64,000 nucleotides of DNA from Pseudomonas sessilinigenes (GCF_003850565.1 NZ_CP027706.1:6386001-6450000); one strand, 5' to 3'; positions 18,109 through 27,938 are shown, counted from the stretch's first letter. Numbers and translations are program-made. Notes: generated by a model not told the origin, from the letters alone.

Positions 18109-20505
18109 TTAATGCGTGCTAATTCTTTCCTTAGAGTCAGACTCGCGTTTTTCGTCCTTTGCAACTATCTCGGGAGCCACATCCGGCAAGGGCTCCGGCG
18201 CGTATTGCAGCGCAATTTGCAGGACTTCGTCAATCCATTTAACGGGTTTGATCTGAAGATCCTGCTTGATATTGTCAGGAATTTCTTTCAAATCGCGAAC
18301 ATTCTCTTCAGGAATGATCACGGTCTTGATTCCACCCCGATGCGCCGCCAGTAGTTTCTCTTTCAAACCACCGATGGCCAATACCTGACCACGCAGTGTG
18401 ATCTCGCCGGTCATTGCCACATCGGCCCGCACTGGAATACCGGTCAAGGCCGATACCAGTGCAGTGCACATGCCTACGCCCGCGCTTGGGCCGTCTTTCG
18501 GGGTAGCCCCTTCCGGCATGTGGATATGGGTATCGCGCTTCTCGTGGAAGTCCAGGGGAATCCCCAGGCTCTTGGCACGGCTACGCACTACAGTCTGTGC
18601 GGCGGTGATCGACTCGACCATGACATCGCCCAAGGAGCCGGTCTTGATCAGTTGACCCTTGCCAGGCACTACTGCGGCCTCGATGGTCAGCAACTCACCA
18701 CCGACCTGGGTCCAGGCCAAACCGGTGACCTGGCCGATCTGGTCTTGCTGCTCGGCCAATCCATAACGGAACTTGCGCACGCCCAGGAAGTGCTCCAGCA
18801 GGTCGGAGGTGACCTTCACCGAGAAGCGTTTCTCCATCGCATGCTCTTTCACCGCCTTGCGGCAGACCTTGGCGATCTGGCGCTCCAGGCCCCGTACACC
18901 GGCTTCACGGGTGTAGTAGCGGATGATGTCGCGAATCGCGTCAGAATCGAACTCCAACTCGCCCTTCTTCAAGCCATTTGCCTGGATCTGCTTGGGCGAA
19001 AGGTACTTGATCGCGATATTGATCTTCTCGTCCTCGGTGTAACCCGGCAGACGAATCACCTCCATCCGGTCCAGCAGGGCTGGCGGAATATTCATCGAGT
19101 TGGAGGTGCAGAGGAACATCACATCGGACAGGTCGTAGTCGACCTCCAGATAGTGATCGTTGAAGTTGTGGTTCTGCTCGGGGTCCAGGACCTCAAGCAG
19201 GGCCGAGGCTGGATCGCCACGCATATCGCTGCCCATCTTGTCGATTTCATCGAGCAGGAACAGCGGGTTGCGTACCCCAACCTTGGTCATTTTTTGAATC
19301 AATCTTCCCGGCATCGAACCGATATAGGTTCGACGATGGCCACGAATCTCCGCTTCGTCCCGCACACCACCCAGGGCCATGCGCACGAACTTACGATTGG
19401 TGGCATTGGCGATCGATTCCGCCAGGGAAGTCTTGCCGACCCCAGGAGGACCGACCAGGCACAACACCGGGCCGCGAATCTTCTTCACACGTTTTTGGAC
19501 CGCGAGATACTCGAGAATCCGTTCCTTGACCTCTTCAAGGCCATAGTGGTCGGCATCGAGGATATCTTCGGCACGCGCCAGATCGAGGCGTACCTTGCTC
19601 TGGGCCTTCCACGGCACCTGAACCAGCCAATCGATATAGGAACGAACCACTGTCGCCTCGGCAGACATCGGCGACATTTGCTTGAGCTTGTTCAGCTCAG
19701 CCTGGGCCTTGGCCATGGCATCCTTTGGCAGGCCAGCAGCATCGATGCGCTTTTTCAGCTCCTCGATTTCGTTGTGGCCTTCGTCACCATCGCCCAACTC
19801 TTTCTGAATGGCCTTCATCTGCTCATTCAGGTAGTACTCGCGCTGGCTGCGTTCCATCTGCTTCTTGACGCGGCCACGAATGCGTTTCTCCACCTGCAGC
19901 AGGTCGATCTCGGCATCCAGCAGTGCCAGGACATGCTCTACACGAGCGGAGAGATCGATGATCTCGAGAATTTCCTGCTTCTGCTCGATCTTCAGCGCCA
20001 TATGCGCGGCCATGGTGTCCACCAGGCGGCTTGGCTCATCGATGCTGTTGAGAGAGGACAACACCTCGGCAGGGACTTTCTTGCCCAGCTGTACATATTG
20101 CTCGAACTGCGACAGCAGGCTGCGCACGAACACTTCCGACTCGCGGTCGGGAGCATCCACTTCATCAATCAGGGTCACTTCGGCGCGGCAATGACCGTCG
20201 ACTTCGCTGAAACGCTCGACAGCGCCACGTTGCTCGCCCTCAACCAACACCTTCACGGTGCCATCAGGCAACTTGAGCAATTGCAGGACGGTGGCAATGG
20301 TACCTACGCGATAGAGTGCATCCTCACCGGGATCGTCATCAGCAGGGTTTCTCTGAGCCAGCAGGAGAATCTGCTTGTCGCCCGTCATCGCTGCCTCAAG
20401 GGCTTCGATCGACTTCTCGCGCCCCACGAACAGCGGGATAACCATGTGCGGATAAACCACGACATCACGCAATGGCAGGAGAGGCAATTCGATGGTTGTC
20501 TTCAT
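18109..20505 (-). CDS. lon: ATP-dependent protease Lon
   Basis: Cytoplasmic AAA+ serine protease that removes misfolded and short-lived regulatory proteins. 798 residues. The N-terminal LON substrate domain starts LPLLPLRDVVVYPHMVIPLFVGRE, the coiled region is about 190-290, Walker A is GPPGVGKTSLAE, Walker B FLLDEIDKM, and the C-terminal protease domain has the catalytic serine S674 in PKDGPSAGVGM and the lysine in the GGLKEKLLAAHR segment. It sits between clpX and hupB, the standard gene order. A sigma-32-type promoter lies upstream, and the clpX terminator separates it from clpX. Loss of Lon is known to alter secondary metabolism in related pseudomonads. Confidence 0.97.
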   Translation of the reverse strand: MKTTIELPLLPLRDVVVYPHMVIPLFVGREKSIEALEAAMTGDKQILLLAQRNPADDDPGEDALYRVGTIATVLQLLKLPDGTVKVLVEGEQRGAVERFSEVDGHCRAEVTLIDEVDAPDRESEVFVRSLLSQFEQYVQLGKKVPAEVLSSLNSIDEPSRLVDTMAAHMALKIEQKQEILEIIDLSARVEHVLALLDAEIDLLQVEKRIRGRVKKQMERSQREYYLNEQMKAIQKELGDGDEGHNEIEELKKRIDAAGLPKDAMAKAQAELNKLKQMSPMSAEATVVRSYIDWLVQVPWKAQSKVRLDLARAEDILDADHYGLEEVKERILEYLAVQKRVKKIRGPVLCLVGPPGVGKTSLAESIANATNRKFVRMALGGVRDEAEIRGHRRTYIGSMPGRLIQKMTKVGVRNPLFLLDEIDKMGSDMRGDPASALLEVLDPEQNHNFNDHYLEVDYDLSDVMFLCTSNSMNIPPALLDRMEVIRLPGYTEDEKINIAIKYLSPKQIQANGLKKGELEFDSDAIRDIIRYYTREAGVRGLERQIAKVCRKAVKEHAMEKRFSVKVTSDLLEHFLGVRKFRYGLAEQQDQIGQVTGLAWTQVGGELLTIEAAVVPGKGQLIKTGSLGDVMVESITAAQTVVRSRAKSLGIPLDFHEKRDTHIHMPEGATPKDGPSAGVGMCTALVSALTGIPVRADVAMTGEITLRGQVLAIGGLKEKLLAAHRGGIKTVIIPEENVRDLKEIPDNIKQDLQIKPVKWIDEVLQIALQYAPEPLPDVAPEIVAKDEKRESDSKERISTH

Positions 20506-20563
20506 GATTTCGCCTCTACGGCGGCCTTACGGCCGAAAACTGGTGGAAGTAAGCTTGAAACCA

Positions 20564-20592
20564 AGATGGGGGCTGCCTGGAAAAAAAACAAG
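20564..20592 (-). promoter_or_regulatory. Sigma-32 (RpoH) heat-shock promoter of lon
   Basis: On the minus strand CTTGTTT, a 14-base spacer and CCCCATCT. The second element fits CCCCATNT fully and the first fits CTTGAAA at 4 of 7; the spacing is within the known 11-16 range. It lies about 60 bases before the lon start. Confidence 0.72.
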
Positions 20593-20615
20593 CTAAAGAC
20601 AGCACTTTAAAGACG

Positions 20616-20644
20616 CTAAAAACAAAGGGGCCCGAAGGCCCCTT
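20616..20644 (-). terminator. Terminator after clpX
   Basis: On the minus strand AAGGGGCC pairs with GGCCCCTT around a TTCG tetraloop, followed by TGTTTTTA; 23 bases beyond the clpX stop. Confidence 0.82.
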
Positions 20645-20667
20645 CTTTCAATCCGACAGCATGCCGC

Positions 20668-21951
20668 TTAAGCGTCTGGCGCTGCCTTGGCCGTCGGCTC
20701 ACTGTTCTCATAGATGAACAGTGGCTGGGACTTGCCTTCAATAACGCTTTCGTCGATCACTACTTTACTCACCTCGGATTGCGAGGGGATCTCGTACATA
20801 GTGTCGAGCAGTACACCTTCGAGAATCGAACGCAGGCCACGAGCACCTGTCTTGCGCTCGAGGGCCCGCTTGGCTACTGCCTTCAAGGCGTCAGAGCGGA
20901 ACTCCAGATCGACACCTTCCATCTCGAACAACTTGCCATACTGCTTGGTCAAGGCGTTCTTCGGTTCGGTGAGAATCTGGATCAAGGCTGCTTCATCCAG
21001 CTCATCCAGCGTCGCCAGAACCGGTAGGCGGCCGACGAACTCAGGAATCAGGCCGAACTTGACCAGGTCATCAGGCTCCACTTCACGCAGTGATTCGCCG
21101 ACCTTCTTACCCTCTTCCTTGCTACGCACTTCGGCATTGAAACCAATGCCGCCGCGGGTGGAGCGGTTCTGGATAACCTTCTCCAGGCCAGAGAATGCAC
21201 CACCGCAAATGAACAGGATATTACGGGTATCGACCTGCAGGAATTCCTGCTGCGGATGCTTGCGACCACCTTGAGGCGGAACGGAAGCGACCGTGCCTTC
21301 GATCAACTTCAACAGGGCTTGCTGAACACCTTCACCAGAAACATCCCGGGTAATCGAAGGGTTATCAGACTTGCGGGAAATCTTGTCGATTTCATCGATG
21401 TAGACAATACCCATCTGGGCCTTTTCCACATCGTAGTCGCACTTCTGCAGCAGCTTTTGAATGATGTTCTCGACGTCCTCACCCACGTAACCGGCTTCGG
21501 TCAGGGTGGTGGCGTCGGCGATAGTGAAAGGTACGTTCAACAGGCGTGCCAGGGTTTCCGCCAATAGCGTCTTGCCCGAGCCTGTAGGGCCGATCAGCAA
21601 GATATTGCTCTTGCCAAGTTCGACTTCGTCGTTCTTTTTGTCACGCTGGTTCAGACGCTTGTAGTGGTTGTAAACCGCTACTGCCAGAACCTTCTTTGCA
21701 CGCTCCTGACCAATCACATACTGATCAAGGATGCCGCTGATTTCTTTAGGCGAAGGCAATTTATGCGCGCTGCTTTCGGCCTGTGCTTCCTGCACCTCCT
21801 CACGGATGATGTCATTGCACAAGTCGACGCACTCGTCGCAGATAAAGACCGAGGGGCCGGCAATCAATTTGCGTACTTCATGCTGGCTTTTGCCACAGAA
21901 GGAGCAATAAAGCAGTTTGCCGTTGTCCTCGCCGTTGCGGGTGTCAGTCAT
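20668..21951 (-). CDS. clpX: ATP-dependent Clp protease ATP-binding subunit ClpX
   Basis: AAA+ unfoldase that selects substrates and feeds them to ClpP. 427 residues, the usual length. The N-terminal zinc-binding domain has C16, C19, C38 and C41 ([21 protein letters not shown]). Walker A is [15 protein letters not shown] and Walker [11 protein letters not shown]. The IGF-type ClpP-docking loop region lies between the AAA subdomains (around GGIGFNAEV). The start codon was set to [15 protein letters not shown]; 11 more in-frame codons upstream lack family similarity. It is downstream of clpP on the same strand with a 106-base gap. Confidence 0.97.
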   Translation of the reverse strand: MTDTRNGEDNGKLLYCSFCGKSQHEVRKLIAGPSVFICDECVDLCNDIIREEVQEAQAESSAHKLPSPKEISGILDQYVIGQERAKKVLAVAVYNHYKRLNQRDKKNDEVELGKSNILLIGPTGSGKTLLAETLARLLNVPFTIADATTLTEAGYVGEDVENIIQKLLQKCDYDVEKAQMGIVYIDEIDKISRKSDNPSITRDVSGEGVQQALLKLIEGTVASVPPQGGRKHPQQEFLQVDTRNILFICGGAFSGLEKVIQNRSTRGGIGFNAEVRSKEEGKKVGESLREVEPDDLVKFGLIPEFVGRLPVLATLDELDEAALIQILTEPKNALTKQYGKLFEMEGVDLEFRSDALKAVAKRALERKTGARGLRSILEGVLLDTMYEIPSQSEVSKVVIDESVIEGKSQPLFIYENSEPTAKAAPDA

Positions 21952-22017
21952 TCGATCGATCCAAATCCGATAGGCTTGCAACACAAGATGAAGGCAATTG
22001 CGGGCTTTTTCAAGTCC

Positions 22018-22042
22018 GCAGGCGGCCGGTCAAACCAGCCGC
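22018..22042 (-). other. Hairpin between clpP and clpX
   Basis: On the minus strand GGCGGCTGGT pairs with ACCGGCCGCC, one mismatch, TTG loop. There is no clean T-run, so it may attenuate or protect the message rather than end it. Confidence 0.45.
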
Positions 22043-22057
22043 CTACATTTGAGTTGC

Positions 22058-22699
22058 TTAGGCGGGCATTTGACGCTTGCTGATAACGGAGTCGATCAGG
22101 CCGTACTCCGCTGCGCGCTCAGCGCTCATGAAGTTGTCGCGCTCGGTGTCACGCTCGATGGTTTCCAGGCTCTGACCCGTATGATGGGCCAGCAGCGAGT
22201 TCAAGCGCGAGCGGATGTGCAGGATTTCCTTGGCGTGGATGTCGATATCCGACGCCTGGCCTTGGAAACCGCCGAGCGGTTGATGGATCATCATGCGCGA
22301 GTTGGGCAAGCAGTGGCGCTTGCCTGCCGCACCGCCTGCAAGCAGGAACGCACCCATGCTGCACGCCTGGCCAATGCAGATAGTGGAAACATCAGGCTTG
22401 ATGAACTGCATGGTGTCGTAGATCGACATCCCAGCGGTCACCGAACCACCCGGCGAGTTGATGTAGAGATGGATGTCCTTGTCCGGGTTCTCCGCTTCAA
22501 GGAAGAGCAGCTGCGCCGCGACCAGATTGGCCATGTAGTCTTCTACCGGACCGATCAGGAAGATCACTCGCTCCTTGAGGAGGCGCGAGTAGATATCGTA
22601 GGCACGCTCGCCGCGAGCGGACTGCTCGATAACCATCGGGACCAGGCCGCCTGCGGCCTGGATGTCAGAACTCTGCTGATAATAAGAATTGCGGGACAT
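22058..22699 (-). CDS. clpP: ATP-dependent Clp protease proteolytic subunit ClpP
   Basis: Serine peptidase forming the 14-subunit proteolytic barrel used with ClpX and ClpA. 213 residues including a short propeptide. The catalytic serine is S114 ([15 protein letters not shown]) and the histidine H139 ([10 protein letters not shown]); the aspartate follows in the handle-to-head region. The conserved [13 protein letters not shown] loop is at about 79-91. It lies between tig and clpX as in most gamma-proteobacteria. No separate promoter was identified by eye in the 91-base gap after tig, although a hairpin lies there. Confidence 0.97.
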   Translation of the reverse strand: MSRNSYYQQSSDIQAAGGLVPMVIEQSARGERAYDIYSRLLKERVIFLIGPVEDYMANLVAAQLLFLEAENPDKDIHLYINSPGGSVTAGMSIYDTMQFIKPDVSTICIGQACSMGAFLLAGGAAGKRHCLPNSRMMIHQPLGGFQGQASDIDIHAKEILHIRSRLNSLLAHHTGQSLETIERDTERDNFMSAERAAEYGLIDSVISKRQMPA

Positions 22700-22739
22700 G
22701 TCCTGCAGTCACTCCCAAATAGTCATGTCTTGAATACGC

Positions 22740-22765
22740 ATAAGCCAGCACGAAGGCTGGCTTAT
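22740..22765 (-). terminator. Hairpin between tig and clpP, possible attenuator
   Basis: Perfect 10-bp stem ATAAGCCAGC/GCTGGCTTAT around a six-base loop (ACGAAG on the plus strand), 25 bases after the tig stop. It is followed by a weak T content only, so partial readthrough into clpP is likely. Confidence 0.55.
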
Positions 22766-22790
22766 GGTGTTTGCTTCGAACGAGAAAAGA

Positions 22791-24101
22791 TCAGTCGGCT
22801 TGAGGTGCTTCTACCGGCTTGACCGCTTCTTCGTAGGAGACCGATTTGTCGGTCACGCTAGCTTTCTGCAGAACAGTATCCACAACTTGTTCTTCCAGCA
22901 CAACCGAACGGACTTCGTTCAATTGCTGCTCGTTCTTGTAGTACCAGGACACGACCTGCTCAGGCTCTTGGTATGCCGAAGCCATTTCCTGGATCAGTTC
23001 GCGAACACGAGCGTCATCAGGCTTCAGTTCGAACTGCTTGACCACTTCGGCAACGATCAGACCCAGCACTACGCGGCGCTTGGCCTGCTCTTCGAACAAC
23101 TCAGCTGGCAGCTGATCCGGCTTGATGTTGCCACCGAACTGCTGAACAGCCTGGACGCGCAGACGATTGACTTCGTTTTCCAGCAGCGCCTTCGGTACTT
23201 CGATCGGGTTGGAGGCCAGCAGACCGTCCATAACCTGATTCTTCACTTTCGACTTGATAGCCTGGCGCAGCTCGCGCTCCATGTTCTTGCGAACTTCGGC
23301 ACGGAAGCCTTCCAGACCCGCTTCCTTGATACCGAATTGCGCGAAGAACTCTTCGGTCAGTTCAGGCAGTTTCGGCTCGGAAACGCTGTTGACGGTAACA
23401 GTGAACTCAGCGGCCTTGTTGGCCAGGTCCAGGTTCTGGTAGTCCTCAGGGAAAGTCAGGTTCAGAACACGCTCTTCACCAGCCTTGGCACCCACCAGAC
23501 CATCTTCGAAGCCCGGGATCATGCGACCCGAACCCAGAACCAGTTGAGTCCCCTTGGCGGAGCCGCCAGCGAACGCCTCGCCGTCGATCTTGCCAACAAA
23601 ATCGATATTCAGCTGGTCGTCTTTCTGGGCAGCGCGGTCGGCCGCTTCGAAACGAACGTTCTGCTTGCGCAGGATTTCCAGCATGTTGTCCAGATCGGCA
23701 TCAGCCACGTCCGCGCTCAGGCGCTCAACAGCGATACCTTCGAAACCGGCAACAGTGAACTCAGGGAACACTTCGAAAGTGGCGACGTATTCCAGGTCCT
23801 TGCCCTTTTCCAGCACCTTAGGCTCAACCGAAGGAGCGCCAGCCGGGTTCAGCTTCTGCTCGACAACGGCCTCGTAGAAGGAAGCCTGGATCACATCACC
23901 TACTGCTTCTTGACGTGCGTCAGCCTCATAACGCTGACGAATCACGCTCATTGGAACCTTGCCAGGACGGAAGCCTGGAATCTTGGCCTTTTGGGCAGTC
24001 TGCTGCAGACGCTTGTTGACCTGGCTCTCGATGCGCTCAGCCGGCACAGTGATGCTCATGCGGCGCTCAAGAACAGAAGTATTTTCAACAGAAACTTGCA
24101 T
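22791..24101 (-). CDS. tig: Trigger factor, ribosome-associated chaperone and PPIase
   Basis: Binds at the ribosome exit tunnel and shields nascent chains. 436 residues. The N-terminal domain carries the ribosome-binding signature [16 protein letters not shown] (about 44-59). The FKBP-type PPIase domain (about 150-245) reads [17 protein letters not shown] and ends LTFPEDYQ. The C-terminal chaperone arms follow, with [23 protein letters not shown]. The start is [16 protein letters not shown]; six further in-frame codons upstream were excluded. A sigma-70 promoter lies 64-92 bases upstream, and clpP follows on the same strand. Confidence 0.97.
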   Translation of the reverse strand: MQVSVENTSVLERRMSITVPAERIESQVNKRLQQTAQKAKIPGFRPGKVPMSVIRQRYEADARQEAVGDVIQASFYEAVVEQKLNPAGAPSVEPKVLEKGKDLEYVATFEVFPEFTVAGFEGIAVERLSADVADADLDNMLEILRKQNVRFEAADRAAQKDDQLNIDFVGKIDGEAFAGGSAKGTQLVLGSGRMIPGFEDGLVGAKAGEERVLNLTFPEDYQNLDLANKAAEFTVTVNSVSEPKLPELTEEFFAQFGIKEAGLEGFRAEVRKNMERELRQAIKSKVKNQVMDGLLASNPIEVPKALLENEVNRLRVQAVQQFGGNIKPDQLPAELFEEQAKRRVVLGLIVAEVVKQFELKPDDARVRELIQEMASAYQEPEQVVSWYYKNEQQLNEVRSVVLEEQVVDTVLQKASVTDKSVSYEEAVKPVEAPQAD

Positions 24102-24164
24102 GGATATTCCTCGTTGCACAGACGATTAGCCGGCCGTTTTCCGACCCCAGAATCAAGGGCATGC

Positions 24165-24193
24165 ATTCTAGTGGGTCAAACTCAAGAAGTCAC
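24165..24193 (-). promoter_or_regulatory. Sigma-70 promoter of tig
   Basis: On the minus strand GTGACT, 17-base spacer, TAGAAT, the second element 5 of 6 to consensus. From here to the tRNA terminator at 24450 nothing else was recognised. Confidence 0.55.
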
Positions 24194-24449
24194 CCTACTG
24201 AAAAGGGGTAAAAAGCGGCCAGCAACATGAAGACGGGGACAAAGGCTTCAGCCCCACCATAAGAGCAAACACTACAGATCAAACCCAGTCCCTGCACCAG
24301 CCCCTCTATATATAGAAGCAACCAGCCAGCCTCTCGAATACACCGGGTAACAACACCATCAAACCAGAGCAGCTAGCGACCGGAGGAAAGCCGCTTCATC
24401 ACTTGGGCAACCCAGCATGCGCACCGCGCGATGCAAACACCCAGAAACG

Positions 24450-24482
24450 AAAACGGCGCAGACCCTTTCAGGTGCTGCGCCG
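24450..24482 (-). terminator. Terminator of the tRNA transcript
   Basis: On the minus strand CGGCGCAG pairs with CTGCGCCG, followed by TTTTCGTTT, 28 bases beyond the CCA end of tRNA-Leu. Confidence 0.82.
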
Positions 24483-24509
24483 TCATCTGCTATTAACTAG
24501 CTACTTTAT

Positions 24510-24594
24510 TGGTGCGGACGAAGAGACTCGAACTCTTACACCTTGCGGCGCTGGAACCTAAATCCAGTGTGTCTACCAATTCCACCACGTCCGC
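24510..24594 (-). tRNA. tRNA-Leu (anticodon UAG)
   Basis: 85-base class II tRNA with CCA encoded. Acceptor GCGGACG pairs with CGTCCGC; the anticodon stem CTGGA/TCCAG holds the loop TTTAGGT, so the anticodon is UAG; the long variable arm CGCCGCAAGGTG is present, and the T arm contains GTTCGAG. It is last in the Arg-His-Leu order on the minus strand. Confidence 0.95.
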
Positions 24595-24613
24595 GTAACA
24601 AGCTTCTTAAAGC

Positions 24614-24646
24614 AAAGGCGCCAGACTATTAATCTGGCGCCTTTTT
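24614..24646. terminator. Hairpin with T-run between tRNA-His and tRNA-Leu
   Basis: Perfect 10-bp stem AGGCGCCAGA/TCTGGCGCCT. On the plus strand five T residues follow; on the minus strand TTTGCTTT follows. It may limit or process the tRNA transcript between the two genes. Confidence 0.6.
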
Positions 24647-24652
24647 CGAATA

Positions 24653-24729
24653 TGGGGTGGACGATGGGGATCGAACCCACGACAACAGGAGTCACAATCC
24701 TGTGCTCTACCAACTGAGCTACGCCCACC
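24653..24729 (-). tRNA. tRNA-His (anticodon GUG)
   Basis: 77 bases including the extra 5' G (G-1) that marks tRNA-His, opposite the discriminator C. Acceptor GTGGGCG pairs with CGTCCAC with one wobble-type mismatch; the anticodon loop TTGTGAC gives GUG; the T loop has GGTTCGATCC; CCA is encoded. Confidence 0.95.
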
Positions 24730-24760
24730 ATATTGCGTTACTTGTGCCAAAGCTGCCTAA

Positions 24761-24837
24761 TGGCGCACCCGGCAGGACTCGAACCTGCGACCATCCGCTT
24801 AGAAGGCGGATGCTCTATCCAGCTGAGCTACGGGCGC
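24761..24837 (-). tRNA. tRNA-Arg (anticodon UCU)
   Basis: 77 bases. Acceptor GCGCCCG pairs with CGGGTGC (one G-T pair); the anticodon loop CTTCTAA gives UCU; the T arm CAGGTTCGAGTCCTG is perfect; CCA is encoded. It is first gene of the cluster in transcription order. Confidence 0.95.
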
Positions 24838-24960
24838 CTTATTAATCTGTACTCTAACTAACGACTACAAACTAATTGCTTCCAGTCGCTGCGAGTTGAT
24901 CAACAACTCCGCCCGACCTTCTTAACCAGTGCTAGGCTGTGCCCGACAAGTGCGACGAAT

Positions 24961-24987
24961 GTTATAGACGAGCCGTTAGGTCGTCAA
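24961..24987 (-). promoter_or_regulatory. Probable promoter of the tRNA-Arg-His-Leu cluster
   Basis: On the minus strand TTGACG, a 15-base spacer and TATAAC, about 124 bases before tRNA-Arg. The spacer is shorter than ideal, so the exact boxes are uncertain. The rest of the 282-base gap up to folD has no other recognised feature. Confidence 0.45.
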
Positions 24988-25119
24988 CTCTTTTTTAAAA
25001 AAAATTCATTTAATTAAAGGAGTTAGGGCAATTTGCAGAGCAAGCGCCTTTGCCCTCACGCCCCGGCATGCGAGAATGTGTTCTCTTTTTCTTTCCCTCT
25101 CGATGGTTAATCACGCGTC

Positions 25120-25974
25120 ATGACTGCACAACTAATCGACGGCAAAGCGATCGCCGCTAGCCTGCGCCAGCAGATCGCCAAGCGTGTCGCCGAGCGTCGC
25201 CAGCAAGGCCTGCGCACTCCCGGCCTCGCAGTGATCCTGGTCGGCAGCGATCCAGCCTCTCAGGTTTATGTCTCGCACAAGCGTAAAGACTGCGAAGAGG
25301 TCGGCTTTCTTTCCCAGGCCTACGACCTGCCCGCCGACACCACCCAGGAAGACCTGGCAGGCCTGATCGATCGCCTGAACGATGACCCGAACATCGATGG
25401 CGTCCTTCTACAATTGCCACTGCCCGAGCACCTGGACGCATCACTGTTGCTCGAGCGCATCCGCCCGGACAAGGACGTGGATGGTTTCCATCCTTATAAC
25501 GTCGGCCGCCTGGCACAACGCATCCCACTGCTTCGCCCCTGCACGCCAAAGGGCATCATGACCCTGCTGGAAAGCACAGGTGCCGACCTGTATGGCATGG
25601 ATGCGGTGGTGGTCGGCGCCTCCAACATCGTTGGTCGCCCAATGGCCATGGAGCTGTTGCTGGCCGGCTGCACCGTGACCGTGACCCACCGTTTCACCAA
25701 GGACCTGGCCGGTCACGTCGGCCGCGCCGACCTGGTGGTTGTAGCAGCCGGCAAGCCTGGCCTGGTCAAGGGTGAGTGGATCAAGGAAGGTGCCATCGTC
25801 ATCGATGTCGGCATCAATCGCCAGGAAGACGGCAAGCTGGTGGGCGACGTGGTTTATGAAACCGCCCTGCCCCGCGCAGGCTGGATCACTCCAGTGCCCG
25901 GCGGCGTAGGCCCCATGACACGTGCCTGCCTACTGGAAAACACCCTGTACGCAGCCGAGTCGCTGCACAGCTGA
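25120..25974 (+). CDS. folD: Bifunctional methylenetetrahydrofolate dehydrogenase / methenyltetrahydrofolate cyclohydrolase
   Basis: Interconverts 5,10-methylene- and 10-formyl-tetrahydrofolate in the one-carbon pool, using NADP. 284 residues as in other FolD proteins. The catalytic lysine region is [14 protein letters not shown] (around 50-63), the substrate loop QLPLPEHLD, and the signature [13 protein letters not shown]. The NADP fold is [19 protein letters not shown], and the C-terminal motif is [18 protein letters not shown]. It is divergent from the tRNA cluster and followed by an intrinsic terminator, so it is probably transcribed alone. No clear ribosome site is visible before its ATG. 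Confidence 0.96.
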   Translation: MTAQLIDGKAIAASLRQQIAKRVAERRQQGLRTPGLAVILVGSDPASQVYVSHKRKDCEEVGFLSQAYDLPADTTQEDLAGLIDRLNDDPNIDGVLLQLPLPEHLDASLLLERIRPDKDVDGFHPYNVGRLAQRIPLLRPCTPKGIMTLLESTGADLYGMDAVVVGASNIVGRPMAMELLLAGCTVTVTHRFTKDLAGHVGRADLVVVAAGKPGLVKGEWIKEGAIVIDVGINRQEDGKLVGDVVYETALPRAGWITPVPGGVGPMTRACLLENTLYAAESLHS

Positions 25975-25990
25975 GTGTCCTTGCGCACAC

Positions 25991-26018
25991 AAAAGCCCGC
26001 CATCGGCGGGCTTTCTTT
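25991..26018 (+). terminator. Rho-independent terminator after folD
   Basis: Stem AAAGCCCGCC/GGCGGGCTTT with an ATC loop followed by CTTTAT, 17 bases after the folD stop. Confidence 0.85.
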
Positions 26019-26265
26019 ATTCTGTAACACCACAGTATTTACCTCCCCTTATCGCTGGCGACTTCTAGCCCGGCGCCTGCCATTCGATCCAGACCGACAA
26101 TGCACTACCGTTCAGGAGAAAATCGGTTTTTTTCTTGGTTTTTAAGGGTTTTCGGCTGACTGCTGAAGAGCAATCGACAGTTCTTCCGCCATACTCATAG
26201 AATGTAACGTTTTTCCAAAAAAGCCCGTTGCAAAACGGCATATCCATTCTATCGAGTCCACCGGC

Positions 26266-27204
26266 GTGAAAATTCGTCTCTCCATCCTCAGCTTGTTGTT
26301 TGCTGTGTCCGGCACCCTACTCACGCACAGCGTCGACGCCGCCGAAACTACCGCGGCCCCAAGAGACACGTCACAACTGCACATCGCCTCTGGTAGCGCC
26401 CTGCTGCTCGACCTGCAAACCAACAAGGTCATCTATTCCAGCAACCCTGACGTCGTGGTCCCCATCGCTTCGGTCACCAAGCTCATGACCGCCATGGTGG
26501 TGCTGGACGCCAAGCTGCCCATGAACGAATACATTTCCGTGAACATCAGCGACACCCCGGAAATGAAGGGCGTGTTCTCTCGAGTCAAACTCAACAGCGA
26601 ACTGAGCCGCCGGGAAATGCTGCTGATTGCCCTGATGTCCTCGGAAAACCGTGCAGCCGCCAGCCTCGCCCATCACTACCCAGGGGGCTATGCCGCGTTC
26701 ATTGCGGCGATGAACGCCAAAGCCAAGTCCCTGGGCATGACTCACACTCGCTATGTGGAGCCCACCGGCCTTTCGATCCATAACGTTTCCACCGCACGGG
26801 ACCTGAGCAAGCTACTGGTGGCAGCGCGCAAGTACCCCCTGCTGAGCGAGTTGAGCACCACCAAGGAAAAGACCGTGGCATTTCGCAAGCCCAACTACAC
26901 GCTGGGCTTTCGTAATACCGACCACCTGGTCAACAAGGAAAAATGGGACATCAAGATCACCAAGACAGGGTTCACCAACCAGGCTGGCCATTGCCTGGTG
27001 CTGGTCACCAGCATGAGCAATCGCCCGGTAGCCCTGGTGATTCTCGATGCCTTCGGCAAGTACACGCACTTCGCCGATGCCGGCCGAATCCGCAACTGGA
27101 TGGAAACCGGCAAGAGCGGCTCGGTACCGGACGTAGCCTTGCGCTACAAAGCGGAGAAAAACCTCAAGAACCGCCAGGCCGGAGCCACCCAGGCATCCCA
27201 CTGA
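26266..27204 (+). CDS. pbpG: D-alanyl-D-alanine endopeptidase, penicillin-binding protein 7 type
   Basis: Periplasmic low-molecular-mass PBP that cuts D-Ala-meso-DAP crosslinks in peptidoglycan. 312 residues with a cleavable signal peptide ([20 protein letters not shown], cleavage after S-V-D-A). All three active-site motifs of the family are present: S69-V-T-K72, S126-E-N128 and K233-T-G235. Length and the short C-terminal tail match PBP7/8 (about 310) rather than the longer DacA/DacC carboxypeptidases. It is followed by a perfect 26-base palindrome and a convergent lipoprotein gene. The 247 bases before it show no clear signal other than AT-rich sequence. Confidence 0.92.
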   Translation: MKIRLSILSLLFAVSGTLLTHSVDAAETTAAPRDTSQLHIASGSALLLDLQTNKVIYSSNPDVVVPIASVTKLMTAMVVLDAKLPMNEYISVNISDTPEMKGVFSRVKLNSELSRREMLLIALMSSENRAAASLAHHYPGGYAAFIAAMNAKAKSLGMTHTRYVEPTGLSIHNVSTARDLSKLLVAARKYPLLSELSTTKEKTVAFRKPNYTLGFRNTDHLVNKEKWDIKITKTGFTNQAGHCLVLVTSMSNRPVALVILDAFGKYTHFADAGRIRNWMETGKSGSVPDVALRYKAEKNLKNRQAGATQASH

Positions 27205-27221
27205 GCTCCCCTCGCATGATC

Positions 27222-27247
27222 ACAACGGCGCCCATGGGCGCCGTTGT
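27222..27247. terminator. Palindromic hairpin between convergent genes
   Basis: Perfect palindrome ACAACGGCGCCC plus its complement around an AT centre. There is no T-run on either strand; it probably ends or protects both converging messages. Confidence 0.55.
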
Positions 27248-27260
27248 CGCGTTCAACCGA

Positions 27261-27938
27261 TCAGTGACCGTCCAAGGCCTTGGTGGCCCGGGCCGCCGCT
27301 TGCTCCTGGCCCGCCTGGGCCAATTCGTCAGCGGCCTTCAGCCAACGCTGGCGATCGACCGCCGCTGGCAACTGGTTCGGCGCCTGGATCAGGACTGCAA
27401 AGCTGCCAGCGTCCTTCCAGGCCGATTCGAACGCACCGAACTCCATCAACTGGCGGCGACTCTTCGCCCCGCGCAGCAGCACCGTCTGCTTGTCTCGGTT
27501 ATAGCCGGCCAGTACGGCGTAGCGCGGTTGCGCCCAGAATGCCGACCCCTCGGTGAACCGCACCATCACTGGATACCCTGCCGCAACCTGGGCCAGCAGC
27601 GCAGGCAGGTTGTCATCCAGGGGATAAACCACCATGCCGTATTCCCTGGCCAGTTTTTGCATGTTCTGTGGCAGTTGTGCCTCGGCACCCGGCAAGTGCA
27701 GGGGTTTGTCCAGCAGCCCCGGGGTGATCACGATCCCCTGTTGCGACAGCATCCCGGCCAGGGCCCCCGGCCCGCTCTGATACATCTCGCCACTGAAGAA
27801 CGGCACACTGTTGAGCTCCACTCGCTCCGGCAGGCGCTGAATCTGCGGCTGCACGCTGCCTGTACAACCGACAAGGCCCAACACACAGGCACTGGCCAGC
27901 AGCGCCGCTCGAAATCCAGGAAATACCCGCACCATCAT
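27261..27938 (-). CDS. Peptidase C39-like lipoprotein lacking the catalytic cysteine and histidine
   Basis: 225 residues with a type II signal peptide (lipobox G-L-V-G-C, C25 lipidated, T-G next, predicting outer membrane). The following domain resembles the papain-like C39/PF13529 fold: the SVPFF entry, MYQSGPGALAGMLSQQG where active members have Q-x-C-G-P-x-x-L, and RYAVLAGYNRDKQTVLLRG where active members have H-Y-V-V-x-x-G-Y. Here the cysteine position is S55 and the histidine position is R139, so peptide cleavage is unlikely. The C-terminal 40 residues are helical and alanine-rich. Function unknown; a binding protein derived from a peptidase is the simplest view. Confidence 0.65.
   Translation of the reverse strand: MMVRVFPGFRAALLASACVLGLVGCTGSVQPQIQRLPERVELNSVPFFSGEMYQSGPGALAGMLSQQGIVITPGLLDKPLHLPGAEAQLPQNMQKLAREYGMVVYPLDDNLPALLAQVAAGYPVMVRFTEGSAFWAQPRYAVLAGYNRDKQTVLLRGAKSRRQLMEFGAFESAWKDAGSFAVLIQAPNQLPAAVDRQRWLKAADELAQAGQEQAAARATKALDGH

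Noticed and set aside
18520..20610. A 696-codon frame opposite lon
   Set aside because: Antisense shadow of Lon with no recognisable domain.
24657..24845. 62-codon frame across the tRNA-His and tRNA-Arg genes
   Set aside because: Translation of tRNA sequence, a common false gene.
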